DNA from: Sporomusaceae bacterium
GTDB lineage: Bacteria > Bacillota_C > Negativicutes > Sporomusales_B > UBA7701
Assembly (NCBI GenBank): GCA_022839045.1
Contig: JALHDI010000063.1
Location: forward strand, 1 to 20,022
Length of the DNA stretch: 20,022 bases
Direction of reading: 5' to 3'
The position numbers and the translations under genes are program-made. Below are positions 1-7,073 of the stretch, one piece after another. Numbering within the stretch: the stretch's first letter is position 1; each line of letters begins with the position of its first letter. The notes beneath the pieces were generated by a model. It did not search any database. It was given only the letters and a program-made list of their open reading frames with translations, and was not told where the DNA came from.

Positions 1-661
1 TCAGCCCTTTATAACAGCCGACGATGGCGATGATGGCGCCGAAAAACATGCTCTTGATAAGCCCGCCGGTTACATCGTTCACCACCGCGAACACTTTTAT
101 GGAATTTAGGAAAGTAAAGGAATTGATGCCGGCGTACAGGGTTGCGACAAGGTAGCCGCCGACCGTGCCGATCATGTCGGCGAAGGTCACGAGCACGGGC
201 AGCATCACCACGCAGGCGATCAGCCGGGGCACAATCAGGTAGGCGACCGGGTTGGTCGCCATCACCCGCAGGGCGTCGATCTGCTCGGTCACCTTCATCG
301 AACCGATCTCGGCCGTGATGGCCGCGCCCACCCGGCCGGCCGCCACCACGCCCGTAAGCACCGGGGACAGTTCCCGCCCGACCGCGATCGCCACAACCCC
401 GCCCACCGAGGATTGCGCACCGTACTTGATGAATTCGTGGGCGATCTGTACCGTCATGACCATGCCGGTGAACAGCATGGTGAGAGCGACGATCGGCAGC
501 GAGTCGACCCCCAGGTGGGCCATCTGGCGCAGGACATGGCCGGCGTTCGGCGACCGCCGCAAACTTGCGAGCGTTTTGCCGACCAGCAGCACTACCTGGC
601 CGGTATGTTCGAGAATTTCTATCACTTGGCGGCCTATCCGTTCCAGCAGGGAAATAAGCAT
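1..661 (-). CDS. mlaE: MlaE/YrbE-type lipid ABC transporter permease (3' end beyond the window)
   Basis: Inner-membrane permease of an Mla-type ABC transporter that moves phospholipids between the inner and outer membranes. The 220 visible residues match the MlaE family: a hydrophobic protein with the signature block at about residues 108-131 (AGRVGAAITAEIG, then VTEQIDAL) and a late segment at 200-220 (GLIKSMFFGAIIAIVGCYKG). MlaE proteins usually have about 250-260 residues, so roughly the last 35 lie off the left edge. The start is ATG at 661, with GAGG about 9 nt upstream; no in-frame stop interrupts the visible part. It is separated from the S55 gene by 573 bp, so it is probably its own transcription unit, with an ATPase (mlaF) and an MCE-domain protein (mlaD) expected next. 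Family call is firm; the exact lipid substrate is inferred. Confidence 0.9.
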   Translation of the reverse strand, partial: MLISLLERIGRQVIEILEHTGQVVLLVGKTLASLRRSPNAGHVLRQMAHLGVDSLPIVALTMLFTGMVMTVQIAHEFIKYGAQSSVGGVVAIAVGRELSPVLTGVVAAGRVGAAITAEIGSMKVTEQIDALRVMATNPVAYLIVPRLIACVVMLPVLVTFADMIGTVGGYLVATLYAGINSFTFLNSIKVFAVVNDVTGGLIKSMFFGAIIAIVGCYKGL

Positions 662-1234
662 GGGGTACGACCTCGCATCGCCGGCGGCATTCGCGCCCCA
701 AAGCCGGCACAGATTAGTCGGAACGCATTTGGTACATTCTACGTCCAGCCCGGGTGTTTTAATACCATTTTCTGGATGGCGCCGGGCGGGGCATTACGGT
801 AAACGGTACCTTTTGCCCGTATTTTGGGTATATTCAATGCTTAGCGGCTTTTTCCCTGCTTATTGCCCGCCCGCGCCGGCGGGTATTTATGGATGCGGAC
901 ACCATCCGCCATACGGCCTCTCAAATCCATGCCCAGGCATGCTCGCCTCTTCGACTATATATATTGTAAGTACATTAATTATAGTAATCACAAACATGTT
1001 CTCGCTGTTGCTGTACTTCCGCCGGCTTATCCCCCCCTCTTGCCGTCCTCCCTGAGGGCCACCATCGTCCGCTTCGTCATCTGGCGGCAGGAGAGGCGCG
1101 CCGGTAGTGGGCATGAAAAGGCAGAACTCGTCCCAGTTTTCGTGTGGCGCGCTACGATACGAGCCCCTGAGACGCGAAATTCCCCCGGGGAATACATCTT
1201 TGCCCGGGGGAACATTTCCGAAGCCTTACAGCGG
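662..1234. other. 573-bp non-coding gap between the S55 gene and mlaE
   Basis: No convincing gene is seen on either strand. Short open frames exist (for example minus 887-1114) but have no ribosome binding site and low-complexity translations. The gap holds a hairpin just after the S55 gene (1180-1212, listed separately), an unusually AT-rich island at about 950-1006 in otherwise GC-rich DNA, and a small GC-rich hairpin at about 870-883. A TAGAAT hexamer on the minus strand (736-741) could be a -10 box for mlaE, but no good -35 box lies at the right distance. The AT-rich island is the likeliest place for a promoter, but I cannot assign one. Confidence 0.5.
1180..1212 (-). terminator. Possible terminator hairpin after the S55 gene
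   Basis: A perfect 10-bp inverted repeat, TTCCCCCGGG at 1180-1189 and its complement at 1203-1212, with a 13-nt loop, starts 22 bp after the S55 stop codon. On the minus strand the stem is followed only by a short AATTT, so the U-tract is weak. It may end the long flagellar/exported-protein transcript, or be only a protective hairpin. Confidence 0.45.
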
Positions 1235-3181
1235 CTATTCCTGATCGTCGTCTTTTACCACTTTCCACTCGTACAGCACCGACTTGCCGGCGGGAACGTC
1301 GCTCTTTTCCACGTTTATGAGCACCTGGGTGTCGCTGTCGATTATATAATCGGTGCTGACGGCGCTCTTATCAGGCTTCTTGAGCCCTTCCAAGCCCTTT
1401 CCGGACCACGGAGGCTTCTGGTTCTGGCCGGCCGCGGCGTTGGGTTTGGGGATGGGGTCGAGCTTCGTGGCCGGCGTCTTTGCCGCGCCCATGCCGCCGA
1501 GCAGTTCGCCTGCTTCGCCGCTGAGCACTTCCACGACGATGTCGTTATTGCGGTCCCGCTCAGCCAATTCCTTGATCATATCGTCGAAGGATTTGGTCTT
1601 TAGTTTTCCGAAGGTCCGCAGTAGTTCCTCGTCGCCCTTCTGGCGCTTGGCCAACAGCTCAAGGAGGGGCACCATCCCCCCGCCGCGGACTTCGAGGGTC
1701 AGCGGGCCGGGCTGCTGGTCCCGGGGGACGGTGAAGGGAACCTCGACGGTAATCATCTCGCCCCGGAAAGGTTTGAGACTTACCGCTATCTCGATCTTAT
1801 CCCCAGGCTTGGCCGAGGCGACGTTGGGATGCGCTTCCATGATGGTGGCGGTGCGCCGCTCGGGGTCGACCGTTGCGTCCACCTGCACGTCGATGACATC
1901 GACCGCCTGAAACTGGTTCGCTGCCAAGAGGGCCATGAGTTCGTACAGCTCGCTGATCGCCATCTCGCCGATGTTGGCCGCGCTGTAGAACATGTTTTCC
2001 CGCTTGAACACGTCGCCCGGCATGTTGCGGGCGGAAATCTCGAAGGTTACCTTGGCGGTGCCGGCGCCGATCCTGTCGGCCGTCTTCTCGAGGACGCTGA
2101 GCACGGAAGCCGCCGTCAGCACGGGGAAAAGCTGTTCGTCCTGCACCACCTGGATGACGGCGTCGCGGGAGGTGCCGAGGGCGCTGTCGGTGACGTTGAT
2201 CCTCAGCGGGACAACGCTGGGGAAGACGCCCAGTTGTCCGGCCACGCCGGCGCCCCGATCCTGGTTGATCGTCCCCACGGCGGGGCCTATGGCGCCGACT
2301 TTGAAGGAATTCTCCATCCCTTTCACGGTCGTGAATACGTAGGCGTTCGTCAGGAAGTAGCCGGTATTGCCCTTCTTGAGGAAGGGGTGGCCGAAGGCCA
2401 GCACCTTGTCACCTTCTGTATAGGTTACCGTGCCCATGGCGCCCAGGCTCACGTCGCCGCGGACGAGTTGCACGCCCACCGCGCTGCCGGGCTCCAGCGG
2501 CCCGAATTCAGCCCCGTCGGGCGCGTCGCCGACGGCATACGGCATCAGCTTGTAGGGCCGCAGCTTTTCCGTGAGGAGAGCGAGAGCGCGCTCGCCGAAC
2601 CCGGCGGCCATGAGCGGCGTTGCGGCGTCTTCGAGGTCCTGCCCGGCTTTGTTCACGCCGTCATCGGCCGGCGGCTTGTCGCCGTCGGGCTTTTTGTCGC
2701 CGGGCTGCCCGTCTGTCTTGATTTCCGGCTCTTCGAGCTTGATTGCCTCCTCCTCAGGCACGCGGACTTTCGGCGCAGGCAGTTCCCAAAGCTTGAGCAT
2801 GTCGGCGATGGGGGTGACCATGCCGATCTTATGGTCGGTGAACGTCCACCCGTAGGCTACGGCGCCTACCAGACGGCTGCCTATGTATACCGGGCTGCCG
2901 CTCATCCCCTGGGCGATGCCGCCAGTGCGGTCGATGAGGTCGCCGTATGTGCGGACAAGAATCAGGTCGCCGGAAGGCCCCTTATTCTTCATGATCCCTA
3001 GTACTTCTATGCCGAATTCTTCGATCTCGGTCCCAGACACCACCGTCTTGGCGACGCCCTGCATGCCGGCGCGGACTTCTTCGAGCGGCATGATCTCGGG
3101 CGCAGCCCAGGCCACCGCCGCGGGGAGCGACAGCAGCACCGACAGCAATATTACCCGGCATAACCTGAATACAAATGCCAT
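1235..3181 (-). CDS. Exported SpoIVB-like peptidase S55-domain protein, permuted
   Basis: A 648-residue exported protein related to the SpoIVB (S55) serine peptidases. Residues 1-27 are a signal peptide (hydrophobic core, ending AVAWA-A). Residues 29-126 form a block with the S55 signature GIAQGMSGSPVY at 89-99; by analogy with GDSGGP the nucleophile would be S94. An acidic, proline-rich linker follows (about 134-185). Residues 230-330 hold a second S55-like block with AFGHPF (H265) and a DRGAGVAG stretch. In SpoIVB itself the His block comes before the Ser block and a PDZ domain is present; here the order is reversed and I see no PDZ. The C-terminal part (330-648) is not assigned. ATG at 3181 has AAAGGA about 9 nt upstream. 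It lies 16 bp after the small barrel-sandwich gene and is probably co-transcribed with it. Protease activity is inferred from motifs; the substrate is unknown. It is not the sporulation gene spoIVB. Confidence 0.82.
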   Translation of the reverse strand: MAFVFRLCRVILLSVLLSLPAAVAWAAPEIMPLEEVRAGMQGVAKTVVSGTEIEEFGIEVLGIMKNKGPSGDLILVRTYGDLIDRTGGIAQGMSGSPVYIGSRLVGAVAYGWTFTDHKIGMVTPIADMLKLWELPAPKVRVPEEEAIKLEEPEIKTDGQPGDKKPDGDKPPADDGVNKAGQDLEDAATPLMAAGFGERALALLTEKLRPYKLMPYAVGDAPDGAEFGPLEPGSAVGVQLVRGDVSLGAMGTVTYTEGDKVLAFGHPFLKKGNTGYFLTNAYVFTTVKGMENSFKVGAIGPAVGTINQDRGAGVAGQLGVFPSVVPLRINVTDSALGTSRDAVIQVVQDEQLFPVLTAASVLSVLEKTADRIGAGTAKVTFEISARNMPGDVFKRENMFYSAANIGEMAISELYELMALLAANQFQAVDVIDVQVDATVDPERRTATIMEAHPNVASAKPGDKIEIAVSLKPFRGEMITVEVPFTVPRDQQPGPLTLEVRGGGMVPLLELLAKRQKGDEELLRTFGKLKTKSFDDMIKELAERDRNNDIVVEVLSGEAGELLGGMGAAKTPATKLDPIPKPNAAAGQNQKPPWSGKGLEGLKKPDKSAVSTDYIIDSDTQVLINVEKSDVPAGKSVLYEWKVVKDDDQE

Positions 3182-3197
3182 TCAATCAATCCTTTCC

Positions 3198-3506
3198 CTA
3201 TTTGCGAGGCTCGATCCTGACCAGCACATCGCCGGTACGGACCGTGTCGCCGGGTTTTACCAACACTTCCCTTACTTGCCCGTCGACATTCGCCCTGACG
3301 GCGATCGCCGGGCCGGTGAGGCTCTCGACCCTCACCAGGACGTCGCCTTCGCGGACGCCGGCGCCGGGCACGGCAAGGCCGTCGGCCATCACTCGGCCTG
3401 ACAGCACGCCTTTCTGGTCGACAAGCGGGCCGGCCGCCATAGCCCAGGCCACCGCCGCTAGTAGCAGGAAAACGGTAAGAACCGCTACACTCTTGGGTCG
3501 GAACAT
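3198..3506 (-). CDS. Small exported barrel-sandwich (biotinyl/lipoyl-like) protein
   Basis: A 102-residue protein with an N-terminal signal or anchor segment (about residues 6-25, VAVLTVFLLLAAVAWAMAA). The rest has the alternating pattern of a barrel-sandwich hybrid fold, with two similar half-repeats ending GDVLVRVE and GDVLVRIE and a central NVDGQVREVLVKPGDTV. This resembles biotinyl/lipoyl carrier domains and the periplasmic hairpin-domain flanks of HlyD-type adaptors. The usual modified lysine is missing: the hairpin region reads ESLTGPAIAV, so it is probably not biotinylated or lipoylated. The start is set at ATG 3506, preceded by GGAGGTGGGGAGAA; an in-frame ATG at 3536 would give 10 more residues but has no ribosome binding site. 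It sits 45 bp after the glycosidase gene and 16 bp before the S55 gene. Role unknown; an envelope adaptor is a guess. Confidence 0.72.
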   Translation of the reverse strand: MFRPKSVAVLTVFLLLAAVAWAMAAGPLVDQKGVLSGRVMADGLAVPGAGVREGDVLVRVESLTGPAIAVRANVDGQVREVLVKPGDTVRTGDVLVRIEPRK

Positions 3507-3551
3507 TTCTCCCCACCTCCGTTTCTTACTACTCATTATACATTATCGCCG

Positions 3552-4967
3552 TTATTTCGCAAGGCTGCCGGCGATGACCGCCAGGGCGTTCGCGACCTTG
3601 CGCTCGCGCCCGTCCGAGGGGCGGTTGACGGTTTTGTCGCTGATGACCATTTCGCTTGAGCCTCCGCCATCCAGGTTCATGGCATCGACCGCTCCCAGTT
3701 CCTGCATGAACAGGGCCAGTTCCAGCAGGGTCAGGCCGGCGCTCGCGGCCTGGCGGCCGTCGACCACTACCAGGAGGATCTGCCCTTCCTTGGTCAGGCC
3801 GATGGCGGTGCGGGGAGCGCGGCCGCCGGCGACGTCGCTGCCGAATTCCTCCGTTTTGGTCGTCAGGTAGATGCTGCCTTCCTTGATGAGCATCGGCCCG
3901 GCGCCGAGGGCATGGACGGTGGCGTCCCACTCCTGGCCGAGGCTTTGCTGGACGGTGACTTTGTCGCCCACCTTGAGGCCGGCCAGTTCCTTGGCCGAGG
4001 CGCCGTGAGCCGACAGGATCATGGTGCCGGCGCCGATCGGCGTGTTGCCCTGGCCGATGGCGGTCACACGGCCGTCCTGATCGAGCACGTATTCGGCGCC
4101 GTACGGGTTGGTGCCGGTGGTTGGACCGTAGTAGCCGGTATACAGGATGAGCTCGTTGTCGCCGCGGCTGCGGTTGACGCCGCTGAGGTCGGCACGCCCG
4201 CCGGGCAGCTCGGCGTAGCCATGCCATTTCACCTGCTCGAAGGCGATCCGGCCGTCGGGGAATATTCCCGCCGCCGTCCGCGCGATGCTGGGAGAACTGA
4301 CAATCTCGCCGTTAATTTTCAGCAACCCGATGATCTCGCCGTTCAGGGCGAAATATGAGCCGTTTACGGCCGCGGCCGCCCGTGCTCCCGCGCTCATCGA
4401 CGAAAGCGTCTCCAGGCCCTGCACCGTGCCGTTGGACAGCACGGGCTGGAGAGCGAAACCGGCCTTGGGGTCTACGCGGAGGATATGGGACTTGACCGGT
4501 CCGAACGGCTGGCTCCGCAGCCAGAACGTATAGTTGAGGCCCGGCCTCACCTGTTGCTCGGTTTTCTGTTCGTAGATCTTGAACAGGTCCACCACCAGGC
4601 GCTCGGGCTTGGCGAGCTTGAAAACCTTGTGATTAACCGTCATGTTGAGGTTGATGGCCAGCCTGACTTGGCCGGGGCCGATATCCTGGATCTCCACCGC
4701 GGCCACGAAGGGGTCGTTGAGTACGACCTTGCGGAGGAGGGATTTGCCGGCCGTCGCCGGCATATCGATAAGGATGCGGAGCGGATCCTGCTCTACCGTG
4801 ACGTTGAAGTCCGGCACGGCGGTCATATCGAAGACCAGCCGCACCTTCTCCGGCGTCTGGTGAAAACGGACCTTCTGAACGGCGGGGGCGGCAGCCTGGG
4901 CCAGAGCCAGAGCCGCGACAATCCATACCGCCAGCAGAAGGCTGATGCTGCGTCGAAACTTCGTCAA
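3552..4967 (-). CDS. Exported AMIN-domain phosphodiester glycosidase (NAGPA family)
   Basis: A 471-residue exported protein with two recognisable parts. After a signal peptide (about residues 6-27) comes an AMIN domain at about 31-127 (VQKVRFHQTPEKVRLVFDM at its start), a module found in cell-wall amidases and secretins that binds peptidoglycan or the envelope. Residues about 150-470 form a phosphodiester glycosidase (NAGPA) domain, with VNGSYF (201-206), GGRAPRTAIG (381-390) and NLDGGGSSEM (431-440), all typical of the family. The family removes a sugar from a phosphodiester-linked glycan; the bacterial substrate is usually unknown, and a wall polymer is plausible. The start is taken as TTG at 4967, preceded by GGGAGG with 7-nt spacing. 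A GTG at 5003 would overlap the flgJ stop and has no good ribosome binding site. The gene follows flgJ by 35 bp, which suggests co-transcription with the flagellar ring genes. Confidence 0.85.
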   Translation of the reverse strand: MTKFRRSISLLLAVWIVAALALAQAAAPAVQKVRFHQTPEKVRLVFDMTAVPDFNVTVEQDPLRILIDMPATAGKSLLRKVVLNDPFVAAVEIQDIGPGQVRLAINLNMTVNHKVFKLAKPERLVVDLFKIYEQKTEQQVRPGLNYTFWLRSQPFGPVKSHILRVDPKAGFALQPVLSNGTVQGLETLSSMSAGARAAAAVNGSYFALNGEIIGLLKINGEIVSSPSIARTAAGIFPDGRIAFEQVKWHGYAELPGGRADLSGVNRSRGDNELILYTGYYGPTTGTNPYGAEYVLDQDGRVTAIGQGNTPIGAGTMILSAHGASAKELAGLKVGDKVTVQQSLGQEWDATVHALGAGPMLIKEGSIYLTTKTEEFGSDVAGGRAPRTAIGLTKEGQILLVVVDGRQAASAGLTLLELALFMQELGAVDAMNLDGGGSSEMVISDKTVNRPSDGRERKVANALAVIAGSLAK

Positions 4968-5002
4968 ATCCGTCCCTCCCTTTGATGGTAAAAAGCCAAG
5001 CA

Positions 5003-5335
5003 CTAGCGGGGTGCCTGGCCTTTGTTGTCGGTCGCTGCGTCGTTGGGGCTGAGCTGGCGGTAGAGCATTTCAGCCAGGCCAACTCCTCCGGATTGCGCCA
5101 TATTTTTGGTCAGCTCGCTGTCGAGGAGCGAGCGCATGATGTTTTCCTGGGAACTGTTGCCGATCAGGCCGCCTTTCGGCACCGATTTGCGCATCTCCTT
5201 CAGCAGGAGGTTGAGGAAGACTGCTTCCATCTCGGTGCAGGCCGCCTTGAGTTTGGCATCCTCCTTGGCGTCCCGGCCAGCGGCCTTTTTTACCCCCGCG
5301 GCCTCGCCGACGGCGGACGGTCCCTTGATCTGCAT
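5003..5335 (-). CDS. flgJ: FlgJ-like rod-binding protein, short form without muramidase
   Basis: A 110-residue protein matching the N-terminal rod-binding domain of FlgJ, which caps the growing flagellar rod in the periplasm. The core runs from about residue 30 to 95 (KLKAACTEMEAVFLNLLLKE, then a segment ending MLYRQL). Proteobacterial FlgJ has about 310 residues and carries a C-terminal peptidoglycan hydrolase; that half is entirely absent here and the protein ends in a short polar tail. The start is set at ATG 5335 with GGCGG about 8 nt upstream; an in-frame GTG at 5344, three codons earlier, is possible. It follows flgI by 12 bp and is followed by the exported glycosidase gene. Because the hydrolase is missing, another enzyme must open the wall for the rod. 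Confidence 0.88.
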   Translation of the reverse strand: MQIKGPSAVGEAAGVKKAAGRDAKEDAKLKAACTEMEAVFLNLLLKEMRKSVPKGGLIGNSSQENIMRSLLDSELTKNMAQSGGVGLAEMLYRQLSPNDAATDNKGQAPR

Positions 5336-5347
5336 GGTCTTCACCGC

Positions 5348-6451
5348 CTATATGAGCTGCAGCTCGGCATGGAGCGCGCCGGCCGCCTTGATGGCCTGGA
5401 GGATGGATATCACGTCGCGGGGCGTGGCGCCGACCGCGTTGAGAGCGCTGACAAGGTCGCTGACGTTGGCCGTGGCCGGGAGGACGATCAGCGGCGCCTG
5501 CTGTTCCTTGGCGTCAACCGTCGTTGTAGGGGTGACAACCGTGGAACCGCCCGACAGGGGCGGCGGCTGCGAGACTTCGTTCGTCTTGGCTATCTTCACC
5601 GTCAGCCCGCCCTGAGCCACGGCCACGGTGTCGATGGTGACATTGCCGCCCATGACGACGGTGCCTGTCCGCTCGTTGACGACGACCTTGGCGGCGCTGT
5701 CCGGGGTGACCGGCAACTCTTCCAGGGCGGCGATGAAGCCGACCAGATCGCCGGCAGATTCAAGCGGTACGAATATCTCCACCGAGCCTGCGTCGCGGGC
5801 CTTGGATATGGGGCCGAACCGGCGGTCGACAGCGGCGGAAATGCGGCTGGCGGTGGTGAAGTCGGGCTTGTTGAGGACGAAGACGACGCTGCCGCCGGCC
5901 TCGAACTGGGTGGGGACGTCGCGCTCGACGATGGCGCCGCCGGGGATGGTGCCGACGGTGGGGAAGTTTTTCTGCTGGCTGGCGCCGCCGCCGCCGACGG
6001 TGAACCCGCCGACCGAGAGCGCCCCCTGGCCGACGGCGTAGACCGCCCCGTTAGCCGCCTTGAGCGGCGTCAGCAGCAGCGTGCCGCCCTGGAGGCTCTT
6101 AGCGTCGCCCATGGAGGAAACGGTTATGTCGATGGTATCGCCCGGGTTGACGAACGGCGGCAACTGCGCCGTCACTATCACCGCTCCCACGTTCTTGGGC
6201 TTTAGCTGGGAGGTTGAGACGGTGATACCGAAGGTTTTCAGCATATTGACGATCGACTGTACTGTAAAGGTGCTCTTGTCGGAATCGCCCGTACCGGCCA
6301 GGCCGACAACCAGGCCGTAGCCGACAAGCTGGTTGCTGCGCACCCCCTGAAGCTTGGCGACATCCTTGATGCGGGGGCCGTAGGCCAGGGCCGGAGCGGC
6401 GCTCGCGGCCAACAGTATCGTTATAAGGCTGAAGGCGATCAATCTGCGCAT
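5348..6451 (-). CDS. flgI: Flagellar P-ring protein FlgI
   Basis: FlgI forms the P-ring, the bushing around the flagellar rod at the peptidoglycan layer, and is exported by Sec. The 367-residue length is normal. A cleavable signal peptide occupies about residues 1-23 (ends APALA), followed by the characteristic mature N-terminus RIKDVAKLQGVRSNQLVGYG and VVGLAGTGDSDKS at about 48-60. The C-terminal half contains the conserved VNERTGTVVMGG block and ends with the usual DVISILQAIKAAGALHAEL. ATG at 6451 is preferred (AAAGGG 8 nt upstream) over the adjacent GTG at 6454. It lies 18 bp after flgH. P-rings occur only in two-membrane bacteria, so this gene supports the outer-membrane inference. Confidence 0.97.
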   Translation of the reverse strand: MRRLIAFSLITILLAASAAPALAYGPRIKDVAKLQGVRSNQLVGYGLVVGLAGTGDSDKSTFTVQSIVNMLKTFGITVSTSQLKPKNVGAVIVTAQLPPFVNPGDTIDITVSSMGDAKSLQGGTLLLTPLKAANGAVYAVGQGALSVGGFTVGGGGASQQKNFPTVGTIPGGAIVERDVPTQFEAGGSVVFVLNKPDFTTASRISAAVDRRFGPISKARDAGSVEIFVPLESAGDLVGFIAALEELPVTPDSAAKVVVNERTGTVVMGGNVTIDTVAVAQGGLTVKIAKTNEVSQPPPLSGGSTVVTPTTTVDAKEQQAPLIVLPATANVSDLVSALNAVGATPRDVISILQAIKAAGALHAELQLI

Positions 6452-6469
6452 CACATTATCCCTTTCCGG

Positions 6470-7066
6470 CTAGAACAGGAAATTGAATATCTGGGTGAGG
6501 ATTCCCTGCCGTTGCTTGTTGGCGATCGGGCCCTTGCCGGCGATTTTGAGCTGAGCGTTGGCAACGTTGGACGACAGCACGGCGTTGTCGGCGCTGATAT
6601 CCTCGGGGCGTACCTCGCCGGTAATGGTTATCTTCTGTTCCTCACCGTTCTGATTGATGCTCTGGGTTCCGGAAACCAAGAGATTCCCGTTCGGCTTGAC
6701 CGCCGTCACCTGGACAGTGATCCGGCCGGACACGGTATTGGTGTTAGTGATCTTACCTTCGTTTTTAAAGCTGTCGCTCGAGCTTACTTGGGCGTCGTCG
6801 ATCCATTTGAATATTCCCGTGCCGGCATTCATCTGCGCGTTGGCGGATTTGGAATTGGCGGCGTTGCCGCTACGGCTGGCGACGGACGACTCGCTGATGA
6901 TGATCGTCAGACTGTCGCCGACGGCGCGGGCCTTGCGGTCGCCGAACAGGCTGTTCTGGTCGCTCCACAGCGACGCTGCCTCGGCCTGCGGCTGCAACGG
7001 GACAAACAGCGCGAGGGCCAGGATCATCGACAGGATTATTGCCTTTATGTAAATATTCGACACCAT
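6470..7066 (-). CDS. flgH: Flagellar L-ring protein FlgH, lacking a lipobox cysteine
   Basis: FlgH forms the L-ring in the outer membrane. The 198-residue protein matches the family: SLFGDRKARAVGDSLTIIIS at about 39-58, a Ser/Asn-rich central part, GRITVQVTAVKPNGNLLVSG, and the conserved C-terminal region with RPEDIS and SSNVANAQLKIAGKG. In proteobacteria FlgH is a lipoprotein with a lipobox Cys. Here the signal region (about residues 8-30, ending QPQAEA) has no cysteine, and there is no cysteine in the whole protein, so it must be an ordinary secreted protein. ATG at 7066 is chosen because the end of flgA (GGAAGGTGA) supplies the ribosome binding site; the flgA stop lies only 7 bp upstream, suggesting translational coupling. 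A GTG at 7084 would overlap flgA. Confidence 0.95.
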   Translation of the reverse strand: MVSNIYIKAIILSMILALALFVPLQPQAEAASLWSDQNSLFGDRKARAVGDSLTIIISESSVASRSGNAANSKSANAQMNAGTGIFKWIDDAQVSSSDSFKNEGKITNTNTVSGRITVQVTAVKPNGNLLVSGTQSINQNGEEQKITITGEVRPEDISADNAVLSSNVANAQLKIAGKGPIANKQRQGILTQIFNFLF

Positions 7067-7073
7067 GATGGCT

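Noticed and set aside
887..1114. Minus-strand 75-codon open frame in the mlaE upstream gap, with a short hydrophobic stretch
   Set aside because: No ribosome binding site at its start, odd composition, and no family resemblance.
1829..3001. Long plus-strand open frame (390 codons) opposite the S55 gene
   Set aside because: It is antisense to a gene with a clear signal peptide and motifs; its translation is His/Gly/Asp-rich with no family pattern.
1235..3181. S55 gene as spoIVB itself
   Set aside because: Order of Ser and His blocks is reversed, no PDZ domain, much longer, and genomic context is flagellar, not recN/spo0A.
3552..5003. Glycosidase gene starting at GTG 5003 and overlapping flgJ
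   Set aside because: TTG 4967 has GGGAGG at correct spacing and begins a better signal peptide.
4982..6205. Plus-strand open frame (407 codons) opposite flgJ and flgI
   Set aside because: Antisense shadow of FlgI/FlgJ with biased Gly/Arg/Asp composition and no recognisable domain.
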